From Phoronis australis (taxonomy: Eukaryota; Phoronida; Phoronidae): a stretch of DNA of 64,000 nt. The position numbers and the translations under genes are program-made. Positions 11,201 to 23,200 of the stretch are shown one piece after another (the first letter of the stretch is position 1; each line of letters opens with the position of its first letter). The notes below the pieces were generated by a model. That model searched no databases and was not told where the DNA came from. It was given only the letters and a program-made list of their open reading frames with translations. The stretch covers positions 162,853 through 226,852 of the forward strand of contig NMRA01000188.1 of NCBI GenBank assembly GCA_002633005.1, in the 5' to 3' direction.

Positions 11201-14200
11201 ACCATTTTATTCTTACATACAGCTGGACATGGCTCATGTCTGACTCAGCTGACAAGTGTTATAACACTGGTCTTAAACTTTTCATTGGGCTATAAAAACA
11301 ATCTATTCTCAAGTTTGGAGCGAATTGTAAAAATGCCGATGTCCGATGTTATCGGCAACTTGTTGATACTTTGACTGAAAGGTTTACCGTTCATTGCACA
11401 GTTATTTGCGTTTCGTTGACTGGCCGCATTATCACCACATTCCGTGTCTGTAGCTGGATTATTTGTCATACCAGCATCTGAGTCGAGGTCTGTATCTGGA
11501 ACATATCTCGGTTAGTAAAATAATCCTGGAGTCCTTTAGGCCTTTGCACAGCAGATGACATGACTAAGTGTGTAGAATGCACTTGTCAATTATGACAGAA
11601 ACCGCAGACTACACTGGCTGTGCAAAATCCTGGAATTACTCCCCCAAAACCGCAAACATCGGACACAGACACAGTGAAGAGTTGAAACAGCTTGCCAGTT
11701 TTTCACAGGGCGTAACCATAAATATTGGATCAGCCAAAGAAACCATCATAAGGCCAATGAGATGAGCTCAAATTCGATTGGCCAGTGACATTGAGAAAGG
11801 CACCAAAACAAACCAATAGTATTCGTCTAAATGAAAAGTGCACAAGCAACAACCAATAAAAGTCGTCGAAAGCGTTTCTATTCATAGGTATGTTGAGCTG
11901 CCGGTAACACCAATCTGTGTCACGGGGCGCACGGAATATTGAAAGATGCGCTAAGAAAGCACTTTTTGCGCAATAAATTTCTTATTTCTGAAATGACTGA
12001 TTACCTATTTATTTGAGCGGCGGCCGACCAACTGATAATATTGAGAAAGTGGTCATCATTTCAAGCTTTTTAAAATTTTGCTGTCTTCTTTAATTCTGAC
12101 TGTCCCGTCGAACCCATCCGAAATGACCTAAGTGTCTCGTGGTCGAGACGTTTGGACTGAATACTCATCATCTTGAAGCCAGTGTACGATACCTAGTGTC
12201 ACCAACAAAGTTTTTGTGTAACAAAATTGTGTGCAATGAAATACAATTGTGAAATTGCCTACTCCAAATTTCAGCTGAACCAAATGATCGTGGTGAGCGG
12301 AAAAAGCTTCGTAAATTAATAAATGTAGATACCCGAATAAGCTTCGTATAGACAGGGAGACGAGTCTGAAATAAATAATCGTATAGATACGGCTTTTGGG
12401 AACTCGAGAGTAAGTATGTTTCATGGAAGCATGGCTTTGCAAGAAAGTTCATCTGACATATTCTAACTACCTTTTTTAATTTGTACAGGTCAGTGAGTGC
12501 CCAGAGCTGCTTTTAGAAAGTTAAATTTACTCTTATGTTGTATCCACTTTTTCAAAATAAACAAAAATTGCTTTTGGATTTTCAGTTTAATTTTAGAATG
12601 TTTGGTGGTGCACCAACAAAAATGGCCGCCACAGTCAAATAACATTGAGTATAGAGTTTCACAAACTTAGGCAGGTTGATATTTCAAGAAAATATGTACA
12701 AGGTTGTAATTTACAAATCATATATAAATGGGACTTGCTCTGTATTCTTTGATGAAAGGAAATGAATGTTTTTAACAGGGAGAATTGGTTTACTGCTCTC
12801 GTTATAGGTTCAACACCCAGCTGCCAAGATGCTGGTTCTGGCTTCCCAACAGCAGGAGCAGGAATGTGGTGATGGCACCAATTTTGTGCTGGTCCTTGCT
12901 GGTGCACTGTTGGAACAAGCCGAAGAACTGTTAAAGTCGGTGAGTTTTTGCACCTGAGCTCCCACTCAAGTCTTTGTGCCCAAACGAAATATGTATACTA
13001 TTCACCTGGCTTTTTGTGGGAAATGTGCTCGTAAATGCGCAGACGGAAAGCTGTGGTCTTCTTTTCAAAATTTGTGAGTAGGCCATACAGGAGGGAATGC
13101 TTTGCTTTTGCCTTTATAGTTACAAATGGCACTAATTAGGCCAAACTGAAATTGCAAACTTTTAACTGAAACAAGTCTTGTTAGCGACTGCAAGCTGTCC
13201 TGTTGAGGCACCTCAAAATGACCCACAGACTGTTGTTTTAAAGCTAGCACTGCTTATGGCTGTGAGGCCACTTCCAGATGTGGCTCAATGACAGTAGTGA
13301 AAAGATGGTTCGAACTATATTTTCTTTTTTTCGGGCAGTTGTTGTGCAGTTTATTCCACCTACTGTTTATGCCATATGGTTTGTAGGCTGGGAGCACTGT
13401 CTCCTTGTCTATATGTTTTGTCATCTTTCTTGTTTCATTAGTTTGTTCCTGCCTCTGTCTCTGCGTGAGCAGTTGTATGATTTTTTATATCCTGGTGATA
13501 TTTGCGTGGTATAATGATGGTACGATTTGACATAAAGAACAGTTAGTCAAAGTTCTACGCGATCACTGCATCAATGATATTTAATAAATCTTGTAACTGT
13601 GACAGATTTTATTTTCATTTCTGTAGATATTGATGTTTTGCGTGTACTTGATCTTGCTTATTATTAGGGAGCTCATCTGTGACAAAATTAATTCCACTTG
13701 ATTTGTTTGCAGAGTTGCATGATTAGTAAAAACTCGTTATTTTCCATCATACAGGGTCTGTCAGTGACAGAAGTTATTGAAGGTTACGAGATTGCGCTGA
13801 AAAAAGCTCTGGAAGTTCTACCTGGTTCGTGTTTTATTTAATAGTTTTCCTATCGCAGTCATAATTAATAGTATTTTTACTTTAATGCTGGAGACTTAGT
13901 CTACGTAAACAGAAATGATCAAAAGGTTTTTTTGACATTGTGCAGCACTTTTGAAATTCAGGAGACAAGAATGTAGTTTATATGCAGTCATTGAGAGGGC
14001 TATTGATTTCTTGCATTATTCAGTCATCGTGGCCTCTTTCTATTGTGTGCGGCAATATGATTGCTTTATATCACAACTTGAATATTTTTATGTCTGCAGG
14101 TATACATTAAGTTGTGTGCATTTGTCGCTAATAAACGTTTGTTCAAAGTATACTGTCACCTAGTCAGTTTCTGATGACGAAGAGCAGAAGGTGCATGTTT

Positions 14201-17200
14201 ATCCATATGGCCAGTTTTGTCCTTATTCCTGTTTTCTGGCAATCCTGTGTTCTACCTGAGACCCATTGTGAACAGAAAATTGTTGGCGTAGCTGTAGTGC
14301 AATGCAGTGGTTTGATGTATTATCCAGATCTGGTGTGTGGCAAGGTAGAGGATCTGTTGAGCAAGGAGGACGTCACCCGCGCCATACGCACATCTGTCAT
14401 GAGCAAACAGTACGGCAATGAAGATTTCCTCTCCACCCTCATAGCTAATGCTTGCAGTAAGTTAGATCTAAGAGAATCGCTCATATCAAACATAGGACCC
14501 TTTAGTGTCAGAAGAGCAAGAAAGCAAAGTCAACTTGTTCCAATTTCGAGGTTTCTGAGAAAAGTTTAGCCAATACTCAACTCTTAAGGAGAGCTGAAGG
14601 TCCACTGGAGGGCTTTTCACCGATTGCTGAAATGGATATAAACCAAAAGAATGGGATGGAAATTTTTGGTCAGTGTGTTGGTACTAACATAATCAAATTC
14701 CCTTGACACGTTTAGAAAACTGCAAAAGGTCTTATTGGTTATATTTTGCCTCTTTTTACCTTCCTCTAACAACATCAAATCAAATCATTTTGCCATCGTC
14801 TGTCCTTAGTTTTTGGCCTAATGATATCATGTAGTAACCTGAGTGCCAGTCAATGAGCCCAGTGAATGCTTTAGTTCATGAGTTAAAGGTAGGTTAAAAA
14901 TTGCAAATGACAGGGTAACAGGCAAAAAGTAAGAAATCGAATCTTTGAGTGAATAAGTTCTTTCATAGCGCTTGATTTTCTTGTGGTTATATTTGCCGTA
15001 TTAATTCCATAGATAAATGTGTTAACATTTGATGTGCAACTCGAGTGTGACATGTATAGCACTTGATTTTAAACTTTCGCTGTGCGTACATCCAACCCTA
15101 TTACTTTAAGGGTTGGTTCACCGATTAAGACAAACTGTGCTGATGAATATTAACTGCATTTTCTCTCAGTTGGAGATGTTTGAAAAGTCCATAGCTGTGT
15201 AGTGACATAGCTGATTCAAAATATTATCTACTTACAAAATATGCTATCAGCAATATCATGAACTAAATGCTTAAATGCTTTTTCACATTTAAAACCAAGC
15301 TTGCAGGTGTCATTGCGTTAGTGGCTGCCTTCTCATGTCCACTAGACGTAGTTGACAAAAGAGAGCGAGCTGATGGTACACGGTATGTTGATTCCTGCTA
15401 TTGCCTTATTACTCTACTTAGTCAACGTTGAGTGTTTTGGCAATGCCTAACACTTGGGCTTTTGTTTCAGTGTCGGTGTTTAGCAAGAAGCAGACATTTA
15501 GCGTAGAAAGTATACGAATCAGTAAAATATTGGTAAGTTGACCAGACAGGGGTGTTAACTTTGTTAACCTGGTTGAATAGGAAGGAGTTTTGAGAGTCTT
15601 ATGTTGTGCAGTATTTCAGTAGATCAGATTTGGTATTAATTTCGTGTTTGGTATACATGTGCTTATCAAAAGTGGTCAGCGGTGTCATAGTCAATATGGT
15701 ATCAGTTGCTCGTCTGCAAGGTTAGGTGTCTGAATCTTGGTTAGGGTCAAGCTTTGTTCACCAGATTAGCTGCAAGAATTTCTTTTCAGTTCTTTATGAC
15801 ATTGGCACTTCCTCACTATAACAAGGCTGGACACAATGGTCGGTTGACAAAGGCTGTGCCCCCTAATGGCAATTTCATTTTTCCATTTTTCTTTGTTTCT
15901 CTGAAGTTCCTTGACAAGTTTTTATGAAATTTGGTAATTAGCTTTCTATTAACTAACCGATGGCATGTTTCCATTTTCAGATGGATTTGACATATTTTGC
16001 GCCATCTAGTGGCCATTTTTATGATACAGATAAACTGCCCTAGAACCACAATGTTTGCGGTGCATTCATGGGTGCATTTCAATGCTCCACGTTGCCCTTT
16101 TGTATTATAGTATCAGAGGAAATCAGTATATCGTTTGCTGGGTTATAATTGTTGATTAATACTCTAACCTTGTATTACAGGGTTCTGGTATACACAATTC
16201 ATCAGTTATTCAAGGTATGGTCTTCAAACGCGATGTTGAAAGTGACATCAACAAGGCTAGTGCTTGTAAAGTGGCCGTCTACTCGTGTCCTTTGGACATC
16301 ATGCAGACTGAAACTAAGGTGAGCTACTTACAAGTCGGAGCATGTTTGTGTCACAAGTGGTGTGCTTAACTGTGAAAGTCCTTGACCACAGTGATGCATT
16401 GAGTAGACAAAGGCGTTGGAAGAAACATAATGAGTGAAATCTTGGGTATTTGGAAAAGTAATTTACAGAGTTTGTTAACATAATTGTGCAGACATTTTTG
16501 AAATAGAAGAAGAAAAAACACTAAGCCCAGGTTCTTGTAATATGCAAAGGTGAGATTTACTGTTTTTATGGCTTCAAAATTTTGTCATCAATATTTCGTG
16601 TTGAAGCAAGTAACGGCAGAGAGATTTACATTGTTGAGCTTACCGTTTACATGTTTATTTTACAGGGTACTGTGTTAATCAAAACAGCTAAAGAACTGGT
16701 GGATTTCAGCAAGGGGGAGGAGTCATTGGTTGAAGAAGTAAGTGTCTTGACCTGGTTCTTTGTATACAGCTGTGAAAGTTATTCATAGGACCGTGAAAGG
16801 AAGTGAATGCATCAGCCAGTGGTATCCTATGACTGGTTCACGGTTATCCAATTTATTATGATGAGAAGTGCAGATGTAACAAAGAGAATATTGAAGATTT
16901 CCAAAAGAGTTAGAGGCTTTTTCGAAAGTGCATTTGAAAAAGTCCCACATGCTCTTTCGTCATCGTTTTGCATGCCGGGCATGGAGCACATGTGTAGAAT
17001 ATGTGGGCTTGGCATTGATTTCTCAGTTTTAGCCTTCAGAATCTTTTCTAAGATATTTCAAGTTGATGGCTTGAAAACAAACGCGTCTCTGGATTTCTCT
17101 GTAAGGAGCTTAATTGTCGACAAAGCGAACCCGAGCTGGTTTGTCAAGTCCATGGCTGACCAGGGTGCTACGGTTGTCAATACAAATTTCTGAAGGAGTC

Positions 17201-20200
17201 CACTGAGGGCTTCATGGATGCAAAATTGTTGTTGAAACTAATTGTTATCTTAATTTTGATAATGTACAATCTTGAAGAAACGTTGAGATAAAGAAGGACC
17301 CAGATCAATTAGGACACAGGGTATCTATATATTTATTCATTAGACAATAACCTCTAACAATGGACTGTTCCAAAAAGCACCCGGCATTAAATCAGAATTT
17401 AGAAAACTACCACTGCGTGCCATTGTTCTGAATGAATTACTTGAGTTGTAGGGAAAGTTGTCTTGTGAAGGTTGCTTAAACTAGTATACAGGTGAATCAA
17501 AATTTATCCCAGGTGGAACGTCAAGGAGTAAATGTTTTTCTTCTAACACCAGTATGATGACAAGTAATAGCTGGTTCACGTTGTTACGGTACACACCAAT
17601 ACTAGTTGGACAATATGGCACAGTTTCCTCTCATGACATGAGAGTGTAAGTGGAATTCGTGGTCATGCTGATTCGGTGCCAGACGAAATTCTTATTTGCT
17701 CTTCCGCCTGTTGATGTGCTGTAGGAATACGCTGGGAGTAATCATCAATATCGTGTTCCAGCAAATCAAGTCAATCGCCGACACAGGCTGCAAAGTGGTA
17801 GTGACTGGTGGCAAGGTGGGTGAGCTGGCGCTGCATTACGCCAACAAATATGGGCTGATGGTGGTGCGGTTGCTGTCTAAGTGGGACCTGCGCAGGCTGT
17901 GCAAGGCCATAGGGGCCACGCCCCTGCCAAGAATTGTAAGTTGTGCGGGTCACATCTGGGAGCCTGGATAAATATCTTGACGCGTTGATCGTTAGTTAGA
18001 TTAGTGTGATATTTGTGTTGTGCTCAAGCCGTGTGTCAGAGTTGGTGCTGGGTTGCGACGAAATCAGACGAGATTCCTCTGTGTGTTGTACTATGTAGTA
18101 TATGAGCATTCGTCTGTGTGTTGTACTATGTAGTATATGAACATTCGTCTGTGTGTTGTACTATGTAGTATATGAGCATTCCTCTGTGTGTTGTACTATG
18201 TAGTATATGAGCATTCGTCTGTGTGTTGTACTATGTAGTATATGAACATTCGTCTGTGTGTTGTACTATGTAGTATATGAGCATTCGTCTGTGTGTTGTA
18301 CTATGTAGTATATGAGCATTCCTCTGTGTGTTGTATTATGTAGTATATGAGCATTCGTCTGTGTGTTGTACTATGTAGTATATGAGCATTCCTCTGTGTG
18401 TTGTACTATGTAGTATATGAACATTCGTCTCATCAGCAATGCTGAGATGAGAAGCAAGCAGTTGGATTGCTGCAGATAGCTGATGTATTCTATATGCTTT
18501 GACAGGTGGCTGGCCTGCAAGTCACTAACAAGTTAGGGCTCCCGAATTTGAGAAGTGGTTTGATGCCTGCTGGTCAGTGGAGAAAATGCAGGATCCTTGT
18601 TGTTGACTATTACTGGCTGGCCACCCCTTGTCATTCTTTAGACATTGCCTCGTTGTAGTTAGTTCAACAAAGTATCATGGAATGACTGTGTTATTTCAGC
18701 TTTGTTCTCTTTATTGGCAGCCCTGTGGGGGGCAAATCTCTTTGATCCAAGTATGCTTTGTATTGAAATGTTCGTCGTTGCAGTTTGTTTCCTTTAGTAA
18801 GGCTTGTTAACGAATTACGATGATTTTATTGGTAGTTCTTTTGTATCGTATTAGTAACAATGGTTGCATTCATTGTTAAACAGTCTCCGCTTTGCTCAAA
18901 CTCGCTAGAACACTGTTAGGAGTGGGGCAAAATTATATTATTTCAAGACTGGTAGTAGGTACAGTCTTGGTATTCCTTAATAAGAAATGTTGCTGTTATC
19001 TTGTAGACGGCTCCGACAGCTGAAGAGCTTGGCCACTGTGATAACGTCTATGTGGATGAGATTGGAGATACGCCTGTCATTATATTTAGACAAGGTAATG
19101 GTCTGGTACCTCATCACAAGCTGTTGTGGAAAGGAAATTGTGATGCGTCTTTAGTCATTCGGAAGATGGAGTGTTGCAGCGTCGGAACATTTATTTGTCG
19201 TCAAATTGCTACTTGCCATCTATGCCTTTAGTGAATGAGATATTTTAGATGCCTCTTAAAATTTTTTTTTTGTCTTAGGAGAGATTGCGACTAAATGTGC
19301 ACAAGCTGGGGATTTGTTTCTTTTTGCGTTCAGTCGTATTGATAACATTTATTAGTCAATCATGGCTATATTGAGGCATTGTTTTGTGCTGATGGTGCTG
19401 CTGGTGATAAAACGGAGTTAATGAGCACAAAAACCAAACAACGGATTGATTTCTGAGACCTGACCTGAACCATACAGTTTTGAACCAATCCGATTTTTGA
19501 ATGGAATTGAATCTTTTAAGTCTTAAATAGCAATATTACCAAAGTGGGCTTGTGAAAGTATGACCTTATATTGTGCCATTGGAGTAGAAACAAAAAGCAA
19601 CTCGAGCATTCTGCCAATGCTTGTGTGTCAGGGCGTCTGGAGTAAATTCTTTTACTGAGTTGCCGTGCTGTGTCAGCCTGTGCTACTTAACTGCACACTT
19701 TGCTTCATGTAAATTCTTCTCTATTAAACAGAGAAAGAGGAGAGTGCTCTTGCAACATTAGTCATCAGGGGCTCTACTGATAACATTTTGGATGACATTG
19801 AACGGGCCGTTGATGATGGCGTCAACACCTTTAAAGCTCTCACTAAGGTTTGTTTTGTTTAATGATATGCATTATTTTTTTATTCTTTATCTGTGACAGA
19901 AAGTCAATCACCATCTTCGACGGCGATTGACAATTTTGCATGTTCTTCGCCGTTACGATTGTAAAACTGTTTTCCGTGCAATGGGCACATGCAGGGGTCC
20001 AGGATTTTGAGAACCAGGTATTCAGTGGAGAAAATAAGTTTTCAAAATGGAGGAACCCCGCAAGTGACTTTTACTGTTTTTAGCAACTTGTAAATGTGTG
20101 TGTGCATGTTTCTGATGGAAACGTTGAACAACACCCTAATTTACCATTGATGTTAACTGTTACGTTCTTACAGGACAATCGACTCGTGCCAGGTGCTGGA

Positions 20201-23200
20201 GCCACAGAAATAGAACTAGCTAAGCTTTTGACATCTTATGGGGAGGTAGGTATATTTACTAAAAATGAAGTTTTAAAACTTCTTATGATCGCGTTAATGT
20301 TGGCATTAATATGTACAATGTCGGTAGTAAAACATCATCGGTGATTATAAAACCAATAAATGTCTAACAGCAATCTACAGTTACTAAATTTGCACCAATA
20401 GGTATGTTGGACTCACAGAATTGAAAAAGCACCTGTACTCAACAAACATAGCATTGTGTCAGTGTGATGAATTTACATCGTGCTTAGTACTGGCAGACTA
20501 GAACAACGCATCCATGAACATACAACACACAGTTCATGCGCCCTCTTTAGGCACTGAGACAAACAGCACATCAATGAGTATAGAATTGGTGATTCAGCAT
20601 TGAACAAAAGGTACAATTACCTTTGAACAGCGTTACATGAAGAAAGCTTTACCTGTGTATTTAGCTTACTGTGACTGTGATTATAACCAGTAAGAATTAG
20701 TTTGTGAGAAGATGCAGTTTGGTTGCACAATCACTGATGCTGCGTCACTGAAGTTAAACAAAATGCCTGATTTGATTTCATCTGACAGGCAATACGTTAA
20801 ACAATACACCTGTCTTCTCTCAAGTCTGACATACAGGGTATCCCAAAAATCCATATCAATTGACAATAGTGCATTGTTGTTTGTTGACTTAGAAGCAAGA
20901 TTACTAGTTTAAATTATTAAAGAAGTGACCAAAAAGGTCTTAGAGGTCTTGATTGTGTGTGTATATACATATACATATACATATATATATGTATGCAATC
21001 ATGGAATGGATGTGATTGTTGGTAGTGGATTGAATTCCTGGCTAAGTACTTCAGTCTTGTTATCTTGGAGACCACGACATTTTCCGTGTTAATTATTACT
21101 GCTCCCCTGGAGTGTATTTTTTATTCATGGATCAATATGCAGTGGCCTGAATGGCCCAAGCAGAAGGCCTGCATTTTGGTTCTACATTCACTTCCATTGA
21201 GCTAACACGAATGGCTGACATGGACTGTATTCAATAGCTAGTAAAGCATTATACTTCCCCAATAGAAGTAAAATAATACAGAACCAAGAGTTTAGGCTGG
21301 GCTGTTCACAACACTGTTCTTCCATGGATAGTAAACATACGTGTAATATACACGGAAAAATAGATCTGCAAGATAATCACGAATCTGTGTTATTGCTAAA
21401 CTAACATCAATAATTATGGTTTCGTTCTTCTGTAAGTCTTTGAATGTAAATTTTACCCAATGCCAATGTGGTGGACTGTCAATCAAATCTTCTCGAGTTC
21501 AATTCCTGGCCCAGTGCTGCTGTGCTGTAGTTTTGTCGTTGAACAACGCACGTAACTTGCAGTGCCAGGAAATGAACTGTGGTGGACATAACTTCATAAA
21601 TATTTTTGCCTGTGCTCAACAATGTCACTCTTTACACCTGCCACTTGTATTTGCAGACCCGGCCTGGTCTGGACCAATATGCCATTAAGAAATTCGCTGA
21701 AGCATTGGAGGTCATGCCCCGTGCCCTCGCTGAGAACGCTGGAGTCAAGGCCACCGAGGTCATATCCAAGATGTACGCGGCCCACCAACAAGGTGACAGA
21801 AATGCTGGCTTTGATATTGAGGTGAGATGTAGTAATTGAGGCTATCATAAAACAAAATACAATGGCCCTGTTGCCATTGGTTGTACGACTTGTCACATGG
21901 AATAAACTACGACTTTACTTTAGTAATACTTGCTTACTCCTCTCAGACGATGAAGAGGAGGGTGATGTGAAGCGAGAAATATTGAAGAGATGGCATTATG
22001 AAGTGTTGTGTCATAAATTATTGGTTAAGATTTTGTTTGCCCATCAAGGCTGGTCTTCATTCACAACGATTTGTCATTCCAGCTACTGTGACTGAATTCC
22101 ACTTGCCATCTCTTACTCTCAGTTTTCTTCACATCGTTTTCAGACTCTTGTGCTGTGCTTGTTTTTGCCATACACTATATGTTTCCTTTCAGAAGTCATT
22201 TTTGGGAAATTTGGCATTTCCACTAATGTTTTTAAAGTATTCTAATTTTTTAGTTGATTTTTACAAAAAAAAATAATTACAGTGTAGAAGTTCTGACGCT
22301 GTGGGAAAGTCGCACAATGCAAAAACTTAGTGCCGGTGATTGACCGAATGGCCTTGGCTTTATTTTCTTATTTCGGCAAGTCACTTGGCAGAACAGAAAA
22401 GTTTGTAAACACACCTTACTGGGACCGGCTTATGTTCAGAACTTACTCACTGAGTCTCACTTCCAGTTTAAATAATTAATTTTATTTATAGTTCATTTTT
22501 ATAGAATTCGTTCGAAATTCCCGTTATAGTACAAAATAACATGTACTGAATTGACCAAAAACCCCTTTAGAAAAACTAACTTTACCCCCAAAATACGGTC
22601 ATATTAAGTTTTCTTCGTCTTTTATTGGCCACCAGCTTTTGGGTGTGAAACGCATCTAAATATCTACCAAACGCAGTATTTTCTGTTGTCACTTCTCAGC
22701 TATATATTTCTTTGACAGGCTGGTGGTCCCAGCTTGAGAGATGCCAAGGAGGCTGCTATACTAGATCTATACCTGACCAAGTACTGGGGAATGAAGTTTG
22801 CAACCACCGCAGCCTGTACAGTACTCAATGTAGACCAGGTGAGTCAGGTGTTTAATGTGTGTCAAAGGGCATGACCTCAGTTTGAGTTACACGGTAGTCT
22901 CATAAGGATGTTGGAGTGTGTTCAATAATTCTAGCATACAGCGAATTTGGCGAATGCATTGGGGTGACCTCCTAGGTTGGCTCAGCTCGAGACATGCCTC
23001 AGAGTTAGCCCTATGTGTGTAGTATAGGTGGAGACTTTAATCTTCATCTTGGATTTGAGGATCAATAGGAGTTATGAAACTCTCCTCTTCCCGTTATGAA
23101 ACTCCTCTTGCAGTTATGAAACTCTCCTCTTGGTTATGCAAACAGACATGATTATTCCTGGTCACCGAATCTATCGTAATTAGTGGTCGTCCAAATTCGT

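Noticed and set aside
15306-15384. Exon-like segment after TTGCAG and before a GTACAC donor
   Set aside because: Its translation does not match CCT8, and exon 7 at 15471 restores the expected sequence and phase.
16807-17193. 128-aa ORF in CCT8 intron 9
   Set aside because: Lies wholly within an intron whose flanking exons join perfectly; no conserved motif.
18077-18429. CRISPR-like appearance of a 35-bp repeat
   Set aside because: The units are directly tandem with no unique spacers and lie in a eukaryotic intron.
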